This document shows, piece by piece, positions 36,235-44,571 of a DNA stretch of 64,000 nt (within the stretch, counting starts at the first letter, position 1; every line of letters begins with the position of its first letter). Source of the DNA: an uncultured Draconibacterium sp. (lineage in GTDB: Bacteria; Bacteroidota; Bacteroidia; Bacteroidales; Prolixibacteraceae); assembly GCF_913063105.1 (NCBI RefSeq), contig NZ_CAJXYQ010000020.1:31023-95022 (forward strand), written 5' to 3'. Position numbers and translations under genes: made by a program. Under the pieces are notes generated by a model. The model saw only the letters and a list, made by a program, of their open reading frames with translations, ran no database searches and was not told the DNA's origin.

Positions 36235-37023
36235 ATGAAAAAAATACATTTATTACTAATAGTCTTTGTTCTGGCCCTTGTAGCATGCGACCAGGACAAT
36301 ATTGGGGAATTGTACGAAACCAATTCGTATGTGGCTTTCAGCTCATCAATTGTTCCCGAGAACATTCTTTCAGCCGACAACAACTATTCGGTAAGCGTAC
36401 AAATTGCCCGTTCAGATTTAAATGAGCAAACCACTGCACAGGTTGCCTTAGAGATGAATGATAATATTGAAGGATATTTTGGACTGGAAAGCTCATCGGT
36501 AAATTTTGCTGATGGCGAAGGAACAGCCTACGCTAAAATTGTACCGCTGGTCGACATTTCGCAAATAGATGTTTCGAAAGTTTATGAGTTTAAACTGACT
36601 CTGGAAGGCGACAATGTTTCGGAATTCTATAACGAAACCACCTATCGGGCCTCATTTCTGCTCACCTACCAGTCGATTGGTTCCGGAACATTTAGTTCAG
36701 AGTTTTTTGGAGGCGAATGGACAGTTCAGATTGAAAAAGCACTTGAAGCTGATGTGTACAGAATACTTGATTGTTATACCGAAGGCTACAACATTTCGTT
36801 CTCGGTTAACAGTGAAAACAATATTTTTTATTCCACCCAACAAACGGGCTATGTAGACGAAGACTATGGTATGGTATCGATAGAAATGCCTGATGCCGAC
36901 GAACCCGACTCGTACTACATGGGCGAACCCTATCGCGATGGAAAAACTTGTTTCCTGCTCGGGCGATTTACGGTTGATGCCGGAAGTTACGGACATTGGT
37001 ACGAATTTGTTACGCTACCTTAA
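36235..37023 (+). CDS. surface lipoprotein in the SusCD operon, 262 aa
   Basis: A lipoprotein of unknown family with the lipobox LVACD (Cys near residue 18). The rest is rich in predicted beta-strands: an early strand set with NSYVAFSSSIVPE, a segment YSVSVQIARSD with ATVxVALE-like spacing as in Calx-beta-like domains, and a C-terminal ~110 residues with many aromatic residues and no obvious catalytic motif. It starts 12 bases after the susD stop, so it is the third gene of the operon and probably a SusE/F-like surface binding protein. A strong terminator follows. Confidence 0.75.
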   Translation: MKKIHLLLIVFVLALVACDQDNIGELYETNSYVAFSSSIVPENILSADNNYSVSVQIARSDLNEQTTAQVALEMNDNIEGYFGLESSSVNFADGEGTAYAKIVPLVDISQIDVSKVYEFKLTLEGDNVSEFYNETTYRASFLLTYQSIGSGTFSSEFFGGEWTVQIEKALEADVYRILDCYTEGYNISFSVNSENNIFYSTQQTGYVDEDYGMVSIEMPDADEPDSYYMGEPYRDGKTCFLLGRFTVDAGSYGHWYEFVTLP

Positions 37024-37047
37024 CCAGTTGGCAAAAAAACACTTAAC

Positions 37048-37078
37048 AAAAGGGCTACCTTCGCGGTGCCCTTTTTTT
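37048..37078. terminator. bidirectional terminator between the Sus operon and the DUF6624 gene
   Basis: AAAGGGC and GCCCTT form the stem with ACC/GGT as an inner extension. Seven T follow on the plus strand and AAAA precedes the stem, so it can also stop minus-strand transcription of the convergent gene. Confidence 0.85.
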
Positions 37079-37676
37079 ATTTTATCCACCCTGCTTTTCG
37101 CTTCCACTGCCTCATTTCATTTTGCCTTTCAGCAAAATCTGCAGGAGCCAACTGCTTTTCCAGTTTTGCCTGGTTACGCATTCGTTCTGTTTGCTCCGAA
37201 AGCGGGTTTAATCCGATTGCCTTTCGTCTTTCATCCACCTTTTCTAAATCATCAACTGTGTTCGCACTCAGTTCACCATTTATATCCCAATCGAATTGAG
37301 TGCCATAAAGCTGTGGTTTTTCTTCAAACACGGCTATACGATCGGTCAGATAAGCCAAATGCAGGGGATTGGCTTTCTTTTTTTCCACCGCTGCTTGCAG
37401 CAAACTTTTGCATTTTCTCATAAATACCGGTTGGCCAATGGCATGCTGAATAACCAGCCAGGCTGCTTCGGCAGCTTCTTCCCCCACTTTATCGATGGTG
37501 GGGTATCCAATTTCATTTATAATTTTATTTAAAACCGCAGCATTCTGCTTGTGCAAACGCTCCATTTCCGGGTGATATGCATTTCCCAAAGCTCCGGTAC
37601 AAATAAGGTGTTCCCTCATGGCCAGATCGGCATTTTTTAAATCGATTATGTTGTTTGCATAGGTGTTTAAATCCAT
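37077..37676 (-). CDS. DUF6624-type protein
   Basis: A 199-aa cytoplasmic-looking protein without signal peptide. It contains the recurring features of this family in Bacteroidota: an N-terminal helical segment, then NKIINEIGYPTIDKVGEEAAEAAWLVIQHA, an IGQPVFMRKC stretch, LAYLTDRIAVFEEKPQLYGTQF and a C-terminal VDERRKAIGLNPLSEQ. Function is unknown. The ATG at 37676 gives MDLNTYANN; an in-frame upstream codon at 37715 is less likely. It lies 56 bases after the GNAT/ATP-grasp gene on the same strand, so the two may be co-transcribed. Confidence 0.75.
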   Translation of the reverse strand: MDLNTYANNIIDLKNADLAMREHLICTGALGNAYHPEMERLHKQNAAVLNKIINEIGYPTIDKVGEEAAEAAWLVIQHAIGQPVFMRKCKSLLQAAVEKKKANPLHLAYLTDRIAVFEEKPQLYGTQFDWDINGELSANTVDDLEKVDERRKAIGLNPLSEQTERMRNQAKLEKQLAPADFAERQNEMRQWKRKAGWIK

Positions 37677-37732
37677 ACCACCGAAGTAACAAAAATTATA
37701 CGAACCTGGTTCCATCCAAGCAGCAACCGCTC

Positions 37733-39679
37733 TTATGTAAGGTTTATTTTTCGAATATTTTTAGCTTGTTCAATCCGATTAATAATCGAATCAATAATGG
37801 CATCGTACAGTTTTTCTTTTAAATACTGGTCCTCTACTCCAAAATCAATGTTCGGATTATCGTTAACTTCCACCACATAGGTTTCGCCATTAATAAACTT
37901 CAAATCAACCCCATACAAGCCATCTCCGATAAGTGATGCAGCCTTTTGTGCCACGCTTAAAACCTCAGCAGGAACCTCCTCCAAAGCCACCGTTTCGTGT
38001 GCACCTTCTTTTTCATCACTGTTGCTATTCCAGTCGTAAATTTGCCAGTGGCCCTTTGTCATAAAATATTTACATGCATACAGTGCTTTATTGTCCAACA
38101 CACCTATTCGCCAGTCGAAATCAGAAAATAAAAACTCCTGGCACACAATCATATCTGATGTTTTAAAAAGTATGTTGAGCTGTGTTTCTGCTTCTTCCCG
38201 GCTGTTCACTTTTACAACTCCCAATGAAAAGGCACTATCGGGTTGCTTTAGAATTACCGGGTAAGAAATCTGGCTGAGCAGCTCCTTATTTTGAAGATTT
38301 TTTGTGAGTGCAATGGTAATGGGCGTTTTTATTTTATTTCGTTTTAGCAGCTCGTGCTGATAAATTTTATTCGAACATCTTAATATCGACCAGGGATCAT
38401 CGATTACAACAAGTCCTTCGGCATACGCCAAACGAGAAATGTCGTAGGTATAATGGTTTACATTGGTAGTTTCGCGAATAAATAACGCATCAAACTCATT
38501 AATTTTATCAATATCATTCTGGGTAATAAATTCAAGATAAACACCTTTTCTGTTGGCTGCTGTCACAAACTGCTTTAATGCCTCTTCGTTTGAAGGAGGG
38601 TTCGTCTCTTTTGGGTTAATCAAAACAGCCAGATCGTATTTATAATTGTCGAGTTTTGGGTAATTGAAACGTTTCTTATTAAGATACTTAACAGCAAAAT
38701 CATACATTATTTCCTTATCCTCAGCAGGCATATTTTTTATGGTTAACACTTTCATATTTTTTATCAACCATCTCTCATGCTTTACAAAAGTTATCCGAAA
38801 CAGTGGTGTTTCAAAAAGTTGAAACAGTTTTTGAGTTAATAGCTTATAGCGTTTTTCTGCTGTTTCGCCAAAATAAATATTCAGGGACAAAATATTTTTA
38901 TCACACCTCTGCAACTCCTTGTTTATCAAGTCCTCTAACTCAAATGTTGCCGACTTTATAATTTTAATGTTTTTGAAGTCGCGAATGGTAACAATATTCG
39001 GAATGGCTCGTTGTCCGCGAGCCGAAGCCAATAACGACACATAATAACCAAAGCTTTGGTATTTGTACGAACTGCAAAGGTTAAAAATACGCAAGTCCGG
39101 ATTGTTGTGGTAATCAGAATTGTTGATGTATTCTTTTACCGAAACTATTTTTGCGTTTATATCCGATCTTTCCCACTTATACGGCTTATCGATTACAATA
39201 ATATTTTTGTGGTATTTTTGGGCATCATGGTTAGACAATACCAGCTCCATTTTTAGTGCATCTTCGTCCTCGTTGTAATAGTGCTTTAAGGTTTTTAGGG
39301 TTTTAAAACCTCTATTTTTATACCAGTGCACCAACCTTTCATTTTTGGCTCTAACTTCAAGCAGAATGCGGCTAAACCCATTCTCTTCGCCAAAATTAAT
39401 CACATAATCAAAAAGAATTCGTCCGATACCATTGTTCTGGTACTGGTTTAAAATTGCCATCGAGTAGAACCTCAATGTATGTTTGTATTTGATTAGAACT
39501 AAAGAACCAATTGGTTCCTTCTCTGCAGTCTCAACGATAAGTACTTCCTGAGATTTACTTCTAATACCATATCTCAGGTTTTCTTTTGTGTTTTGCTGGA
39601 AAACAGGAAAAACTTCCTGTTCAAGATTTACCAAAAAAGATAAATCCGTATCAACAGCATTTCTAAAATTGATTTTCAA
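37733..39679 (-). CDS. GNAT acetyltransferase–RimK-like ATP-grasp fusion
   Basis: A 648-aa multidomain enzyme. Residues 1-150 form a GNAT acetyltransferase with RFYSMAILNQYQNNGIGRILFDYVI, the acetyl-CoA-binding Q/R-x-x-G-x-G/A signature. Residues ~155-320 resemble the RimK-like N-terminal (RLAN) domain, with NLCSSYKYQSFGYYVSLLASARGQRAIP. Residues ~430-640 are ATP-grasp: VILKQPDSAFSLGVVKV, then the C-terminal DLKFINGETYVVEVNDNPN with the metal-binding Glu and Asn. Such ligases join amino acids or modify peptides with ATP. The start is a TTG at 39679; no ATG gives the complete GNAT domain. The natural product is unknown. Confidence 0.85.
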   Translation of the reverse strand: MKINFRNAVDTDLSFLVNLEQEVFPVFQQNTKENLRYGIRSKSQEVLIVETAEKEPIGSLVLIKYKHTLRFYSMAILNQYQNNGIGRILFDYVINFGEENGFSRILLEVRAKNERLVHWYKNRGFKTLKTLKHYYNEDEDALKMELVLSNHDAQKYHKNIIVIDKPYKWERSDINAKIVSVKEYINNSDYHNNPDLRIFNLCSSYKYQSFGYYVSLLASARGQRAIPNIVTIRDFKNIKIIKSATFELEDLINKELQRCDKNILSLNIYFGETAEKRYKLLTQKLFQLFETPLFRITFVKHERWLIKNMKVLTIKNMPAEDKEIMYDFAVKYLNKKRFNYPKLDNYKYDLAVLINPKETNPPSNEEALKQFVTAANRKGVYLEFITQNDIDKINEFDALFIRETTNVNHYTYDISRLAYAEGLVVIDDPWSILRCSNKIYQHELLKRNKIKTPITIALTKNLQNKELLSQISYPVILKQPDSAFSLGVVKVNSREEAETQLNILFKTSDMIVCQEFLFSDFDWRIGVLDNKALYACKYFMTKGHWQIYDWNSNSDEKEGAHETVALEEVPAEVLSVAQKAASLIGDGLYGVDLKFINGETYVVEVNDNPNIDFGVEDQYLKEKLYDAIIDSIINRIEQAKNIRKINLT

Positions 39680-39983
39680 GTGTACAGTTAATCTATCTAC
39701 TTATTTAACAAATAATATTCACACACGGAGAACACCTCCCAAGTTAACCACGCCATTAATAATCCTCAATCCACCCTATTCCCAAATGCTTGTTTTTAAA
39801 ACAAATACAACCTTAAACATCAAATCACGACAGGATGAATCAGACTGCGCTAATGTATGAAAATTAACATTACTTGGTTGTTGTTTTTTCTTTTTACCAG
39901 CGTATTTTTTTTGTGTGTTCCGGCCTCTAAAATAACCATCTCAAAACCAGAGTTAAACAAGTTAACAGCCAAGCAATTAAAAG
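39680..39983. other. gap between the cyclophilin and GNAT/ATP-grasp genes
   Basis: I see no clear gene, terminator or promoter in these 304 bases. A 51-codon plus-strand ORF at 39857-40012 begins with a hydrophobic stretch but overlaps the end of the cyclophilin gene, and I do not accept it. Confidence 0.5.
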
Positions 39984-40565
39984 TTAATTACGCTCAAAAA
40001 ATTCAATATTAAGTTTTTTCACCAGTGTTTGTTGTTTGTTGGGTTGTTGCTGAATGGCCCGTACCACATTCATTCCCGAAATTACTCGCCCAAAAGCAGC
40101 AAATCCTTGCCCGTCGGGGTTACGTTTGCCGCCATAATCCAGCTCGGGCTGATCACCAACGCAAATAAAAAATTCGGTTGAAGCAGTTCCGGGCTCCATT
40201 CGCGCCATCGACAGGGTTCCGTCGAGGTGCTTTATGCCGGTAACAGCAGTGGTTTCGTGGGCTATTGGTGCAATCCCATCAAAACGTGGCTGAGTATAAA
40301 TACCCCCTTGTATTACTTCAATTTTAACCGGACTGTCAGGCTGGTTATCGGGGCGAACCACCCGATAAAACAGTGCATTTTCGAATGTATTGGCTCTTAC
40401 ATGCTTTAAAAAATTGCCGGCTGTTATGGGTGCACTAACGGTATCAAGTTCAACAATAATGCTTCCCAGGCCGGTTCGCATTTCAACCTGCGGCAGTCCT
40501 TGTCCGCCAGCCAGAAAAGCAATAAACAGGGCCGGAAATAAAAAGAATATGGATTTCCTTATCAT
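39984..40565 (-). CDS. cyclophilin-type peptidyl-prolyl isomerase, exported
   Basis: A 193-aa prolyl isomerase with a signal peptide ending AGGQ. It contains the cyclophilin landmarks VELDTVSAPITAGNFLKHV, FYRVV, VIQGG, the LSMAR strand, STEFFICVG and FGRVISGMNVVRAIQQ. The catalytic Arg of FYRVV is present, but the usual loop HDGTGGE is altered. It probably assists folding in the periplasm. It is divergent from the S37-type peptidase gene, 90 bases away. Confidence 0.9.
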   Translation of the reverse strand: MIRKSIFFLFPALFIAFLAGGQGLPQVEMRTGLGSIIVELDTVSAPITAGNFLKHVRANTFENALFYRVVRPDNQPDSPVKIEVIQGGIYTQPRFDGIAPIAHETTAVTGIKHLDGTLSMARMEPGTASTEFFICVGDQPELDYGGKRNPDGQGFAAFGRVISGMNVVRAIQQQPNKQQTLVKKLNIEFFERN

Positions 40566-40655
40566 TTATGTTCGATTTTATTTTTTACTTGCAATCAAAT
40601 GTACAAAAAACGACGTGCCCCAGGCATAGCCGGTATTAAAAGAAAGTAAATTATC

Positions 40656-41957
40656 ATGCAACGATTTATCGTTTTACTGAGCCTGCTGCTATTGTCGGCA
40701 ATGGCCATATCGCAAAACACCCTTCGGGTATTTCTCGAAAACCAACCTGAAATAAAAAGCATTGAGCAATTGGCCTGCACTAGCTTTTTTACTGAAAAAT
40801 ACAAGGTTATGCTGGAGCAACCACTCGATCATCGCCACCCCGATAAAGGTACATTTTTGCAGCGGGTAATTATTGCCGATAAAGGCCCCGACCGGCCTGT
40901 GGTTTTTATTACCGAGGGCTACAACGGCGGCTATTCCGAATCGGCCAACTACATAAACGAGCTCAGCCCCATGCTGGAGGCAAATCAAATTTGTATGGAT
41001 CACCGGTATTTTGGCGAATCGTGGCCCGAGCCGCTAAACTGGGATTACCTGACTGTGCGCAATGCTGCTGCAGATCATCATCATCTGATTGAACTGATGA
41101 AGAACTATTATTCGGGAAAATGGATAAGTACCGGCATTAGTAAAGGCGGACAAACCGCAGTGTATCACCGCTGGCTTTACCCCAACGATGTTGAGGTAAC
41201 TGTACCTTATGTTGCTCCACTTAATTTTGGTGTTGAAGATGGCCGCCACGAGCCTTTTATTAAGACTATACCCGGTACTGCCGCACAACGTAAAAAAATA
41301 GAAAATTTCCAGCTTGAAATGCTAAAAAACCGTGCGAAACTACTCCCAAAACTTGAGGCCTTGTGCCGGGATAAAAACTACACATTTCGTGTTGATTTGG
41401 ATGAAGTTTTTGATTTATGCGTTTTGGAATATCCCTTTGCCCTGTGGCAGTGGGGTCGATTAACCGACCATGTACCGGAAGCCAATGCCCCCATTGATCA
41501 ATTGTTTGAACATCTGATGCTGGTTTCGGGCCCTTCGTATTTTGCCATTGAAGGCCACGAAGGTTACAAATCATTTTTTGTTCAGGCAGCCCGCGAACTG
41601 GGTTATTACGGCTACGATACTCAACCATTTCAGGCTTTGCTAACCATAAAAACAGCAAAAGGCTACCTTCCGCGCCTGTTTTTACCTAAAGAATTACAAG
41701 TGAAGTATCAGCCTAAAACAGCAAAAGCGGTAGGACGTTTTATTCAATCTACTGATGCAAAAATCCTGTTTATTTATGGCGAATGGGATCCATGGTCGGC
41801 ATCAGCATTTGAAGTACCGCAAAAACAAAATTTTCTTAAAGTTGTAAAACCCGGGGGAAGTCACAGCACACGCATAGCCAATTTACCACAGGTACAAAAG
41901 CAATTGGTTAAAGAAACGCTCGAACGTTGGCTGGCAACTGATATACAAGTTCCTTAA
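40656..41957 (+). CDS. S37 (PS-10) family secreted serine peptidase
   Basis: A 433-aa exported peptidase with a signal peptide ending ISQN. It resembles the S37 tripeptidyl aminopeptidase family, which share an alpha/beta-hydrolase core. The nucleophile is the serine of STGISKGGQTAVYH near residue 168, the acid is the Asp in FIYGEWDPWSA, and the His is in GGSHSTRIAN. Other matches are FITEGYNGG, the DHRYFGESWPEP segment and VPYVAPLNF. In other bacteria these enzymes release N-terminal tripeptides. Its stop codon overlaps the convergent EamA gene's stop in a shared TTAA. Confidence 0.85.
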   Translation: MQRFIVLLSLLLLSAMAISQNTLRVFLENQPEIKSIEQLACTSFFTEKYKVMLEQPLDHRHPDKGTFLQRVIIADKGPDRPVVFITEGYNGGYSESANYINELSPMLEANQICMDHRYFGESWPEPLNWDYLTVRNAAADHHHLIELMKNYYSGKWISTGISKGGQTAVYHRWLYPNDVEVTVPYVAPLNFGVEDGRHEPFIKTIPGTAAQRKKIENFQLEMLKNRAKLLPKLEALCRDKNYTFRVDLDEVFDLCVLEYPFALWQWGRLTDHVPEANAPIDQLFEHLMLVSGPSYFAIEGHEGYKSFFVQAARELGYYGYDTQPFQALLTIKTAKGYLPRLFLPKELQVKYQPKTAKAVGRFIQSTDAKILFIYGEWDPWSASAFEVPQKQNFLKVVKPGGSHSTRIANLPQVQKQLVKETLERWLATDIQVP

Positions 41958-42865
41958 AGAAAAAACATAGCTACACCGGCCACCGTAATAATAGCGCCAA
42001 GAATCTCTTTCCAATTCACTTTTTCGTTAAAAAGTAAAATAGACGGACCAATGATTAGAACCGGAACAATAGCCATTAAGGTTGCCGCAATACCGGTTTG
42101 CGTGTGTTGCACTGCCAACAGCGAAAACGAAACACCCAGAAAAGGGCCAAAAAAAGCGCCAACGGTAATGCGTTTCATTGCCGGGCCATTTTTTAAGGCT
42201 GTCCATACCCGTGGCCAACGTTTAATAAAAACAAATAGTATTGAAAAACCCACAATGCCGGTAAGCACGCGTATTTGTGTTGCCGAAAAAGCATCGTAAT
42301 CGCCCATTCCCTTTTTACTGATTACCAGTCCGGCCGCCTGCCCCAATGCGCCCCCAAGAGCCAGTAGAATACCTTGAATAGGGTATGACGATTTTAATTT
42401 TCGCACTTTTACGCCGTTTTCTTCCGATTTTTCACGTTTCAGAATAACGATTATAATTCCCGACATGGTTACGGCCATACCCAGCCAGCTCTGTGACGAA
42501 AGTACCTCGCCCAAAAGCAGCCATCCAATAAGTGCGGCAAAAGGTGGTGCCAAAGCCATTAACAGCATGGCTACCCGGGCACCAATTACCAGGTATGATT
42601 GAAATAAGAGCAAATCGCCGATAACAAAACCAATCAGTCCGGAAAAAGCCAGCCATTTCCAGGCATACAGGCTTGCATCGCTTGGAAAGAAAAAACCCCG
42701 GCTAATCCAACTGTAAACGCCAATCAGAAAAAAAGCAATTACTAAACGTATTAGATTAACGGCCAGCGAACCAACCTTCTTTCCTGCCGACTCAAAAGCC
42801 AATGCTGTTACTGTCCAGAAAATGGCAGTAAGCACACCCGCGATTTCTCCAAAATGATTTTGCAT
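41954..42865 (-). CDS. EamA/DMT-family transporter
   Basis: A 303-aa inner-membrane protein with ten predicted transmembrane helices in two EamA repeats. The first repeat includes IFWTVTALAFESAGKKVGSLAVNLIRL and the second LALGGALGQAAGLVISKKGMGDYDAF, both with the conserved N-terminal helix pattern. The C-terminal MAIVPVLIIGPSILLFNEKVNWKEILGAIIT is the typical helix 9-10 ending. Members export amino acids, nucleotides or other metabolites; the substrate is unknown. The ATG at 42865 gives MQNHFGEIAG. A terminator lies about 110 bases upstream and ends a separate RNA. Confidence 0.92.
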   Translation of the reverse strand: MQNHFGEIAGVLTAIFWTVTALAFESAGKKVGSLAVNLIRLVIAFFLIGVYSWISRGFFFPSDASLYAWKWLAFSGLIGFVIGDLLLFQSYLVIGARVAMLLMALAPPFAALIGWLLLGEVLSSQSWLGMAVTMSGIIIVILKREKSEENGVKVRKLKSSYPIQGILLALGGALGQAAGLVISKKGMGDYDAFSATQIRVLTGIVGFSILFVFIKRWPRVWTALKNGPAMKRITVGAFFGPFLGVSFSLLAVQHTQTGIAATLMAIVPVLIIGPSILLFNEKVNWKEILGAIITVAGVAMFFL

Positions 42866-42977
42866 GCGACAAAAGTAAATATTTCGGCGAGATGTAAGCC
42901 GACCAGTACAAGGTAAACGCGAAATTTGACAGAGGAATTAAAAATGAAATGCCCGGATAGTCAGTTCATTTCAGAAA

Positions 42978-43008
42978 TAAAAAAAAATCCTGGCACCATT
43001 GCCAGGAT
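42978..43008 (-). terminator. terminator upstream of the EamA gene
   Basis: ATCCTGGCA (42987-42995) pairs perfectly with TGCCAGGAT (43000-43008) across a 4-base loop; on the minus strand about nine T follow. It does not follow any annotated gene. Confidence 0.85.
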
Positions 43009-43170
43009 CTTTTGTCCTCTTCTCTAGTCCTTAAAAAAACAACTTAATAAAGTCACAAATTCATAATTGGCTCTCCTCCTCTTTCTTTATCACAACTTAA
43101 TTGTCAAACAAAAAACTAAATCTACTCTTCTATGCTTTTCTTTATCTCTTGGTTTGTACTTACAAATATA
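42978..43170 (-). ncRNA. candidate small RNA or attenuated leader upstream of the EamA gene
   Basis: On the minus strand, TATATTTG (43163-43170) is a perfect -7 element, and the next strong signal downstream is a 9-bp terminator (42987-43008) with nine T. Transcription would give about 175 bases. The RNA contains two copies of ATTAAGTTGT and a purine-rich GGAGGAGAG followed by a three-codon ORF (Met-Asn-Leu-stop). I found no upstream TTTG at the usual distance. It could be a free small RNA or a leader terminated before the EamA gene. Confidence 0.4.
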
Positions 43171-43283
43171 TCTATTACTATTAAAGTAGATGCTAACATT
43201 TTTGCTGATTCGACCACTGTAAATAACTGATTTTAAACTACATTTTTGCCTAAACAAAATAATATGCACTTACCAGCCAGGCA

Positions 43284-43324
43284 TAAAAAAAACCGTTTTG
43301 CTGATTATACAAAACGGTTTTTAG
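43284..43324. terminator. bidirectional terminator after the TlpA-like gene
   Basis: AAACCGTTTTG (43290-43300) pairs perfectly with CAAAACGGTTT (43310-43320), 11 bp with a 9-base loop. A long A run precedes it and a T run follows, so it can act on both strands; it lies 20 bases after the stop of the minus-strand gene. Confidence 0.88.
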
Positions 43325-43343
43325 CTATTATTCTGCTAAAATA

Positions 43344-44438
43344 TTACTTATTCAAAAAATCGGCAACGGCTTGTCCCAGCTCCTCGCCTCTTTTGTTTTT
43401 TGCAACAATTTTACCATTCTTATCAATTAGCAGGCTTGATGGAATAGAGCTTACAGCATATATTTTTGCTGCAGCATTATTCCAGTATGCCAAATCAGAA
43501 ACATGGCCCCAGGTTAAACCATCGTCTTCAATGGCCTTTAACCAGGCATCTTTGTCGCGATCGAGCGACACGCCAAAAACACTAAATCCCTGATCTTTAT
43601 ACTGTTCGTAAGTTGCTACCACATTTGGGTTTTCTGCCCGGCATGGTCCACACCACGATGCCCAGAAATCGAGCAGGGTTAATTCGTTTTTCGAATATAC
43701 ATCCGAAAACTTCACGGGATTACCATCCTGATCGTTTTGTGTAAAATCAGGTGCTGTTTGGCCTATTGCCACCTTTTTAAGCTGTTCAATCTTTGCTTTT
43801 AAATCGATAATTGCAGGTACTTCATCCAGTTTTGGATCAAGTGCAGCAACCATAGCTTCCAGTTCTGCCTCATCTTTTTCATACTGAATACGACTTAAAA
43901 AGAAAGGCGTAACATACGATGCCGGATTGTTTTTCACAAAGTCTTCCTGCAAGGTATTGGTACTTTTGTACAAGGCTTCAACCTGTTCCATTAATTCGTT
44001 GGCTTTTGCGGTATCGCCTGCTGCACCTGCAGTGCGGGCTTCCTGGTATAAACCCATGTATTCTTCACTAATTTTTTGAATTTCCTTGTTTATGGTATTA
44101 AACTCATCGTGAGTTGCTGATCCTGTAACTTCTGCTGCAAAAATTGAATCGGCTTTTCCGCTTACAGTCATGTTAGCATTTTCAACAAAAACGATGGTTT
44201 TTGCCCGTTGCCCGTTAACCGAAAGGTAATACATATCGGGAAATGCCACTTCGCCTTCCAATACAGCAACACCATCTACAATATCAGCAGTGTCAATACC
44301 GGCCCATTGTCCCTCGGCACGTTGCTCCAATATAATTTTTCCTTCAGCACCTTCCAGATTTACATTAATTTTGTAACCTTTTTGCTGTGAACAGGCGAAC
44401 AAGGCCACACTTAAAATAACAAATAATAGTTTTCTCAT
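43344..44438 (-). CDS. TlpA/ResA-like thioredoxin lipoprotein with DUF4369 domain
   Basis: A 364-aa lipoprotein: the signal peptide ends in the lipobox LFACS. Residues ~25-130 are a DUF4369-type beta-sandwich, beginning GYKINVNLEGAEGKI. Residues ~130-215 are a helical coiled-coil-rich linker. Residues 225-364 form a thioredoxin-like domain with IGQTAPDFTQNDQDGNPV, the redox motif WCGPC in DFWASWCGPCRAENP, and the cis-Pro in YAVSSIPSSLLID. Such proteins are membrane-anchored disulfide reductases, used for cytochrome c maturation or periplasmic thiol upkeep. It appears to be a single gene; the ATG at 44438 gives the signal peptide. Confidence 0.92.
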   Translation of the reverse strand: MRKLLFVILSVALFACSQQKGYKINVNLEGAEGKIILEQRAEGQWAGIDTADIVDGVAVLEGEVAFPDMYYLSVNGQRAKTIVFVENANMTVSGKADSIFAAEVTGSATHDEFNTINKEIQKISEEYMGLYQEARTAGAAGDTAKANELMEQVEALYKSTNTLQEDFVKNNPASYVTPFFLSRIQYEKDEAELEAMVAALDPKLDEVPAIIDLKAKIEQLKKVAIGQTAPDFTQNDQDGNPVKFSDVYSKNELTLLDFWASWCGPCRAENPNVVATYEQYKDQGFSVFGVSLDRDKDAWLKAIEDDGLTWGHVSDLAYWNNAAAKIYAVSSIPSSLLIDKNGKIVAKNKRGEELGQAVADFLNK

Positions 44439-44571
44439 TGTACAGTATTTTATATGAATTGAATTCTCGTCGAAGATACGCATTCTGGACATTCTTCAAA
44501 ACGATTGATTTCAAATAAACAATACTATAAAAACGATTTTAGCTAAATTGCACCTATTAATCGTATTGAAG

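Noticed and set aside
39857..40012. A plus-strand 51-codon ORF with a hydrophobic, signal-like start
   Set aside because: It overlaps the end of the cyclophilin gene on the other strand, has no regulatory signals of its own and no family match. The hydrophobic start alone is weak evidence.
42870..42877. TACTTTTG only 5 bases before the EamA ATG, suggesting a leaderless message
   Set aside because: No upstream TTTG at the right distance, and one 8-base match can occur by chance.
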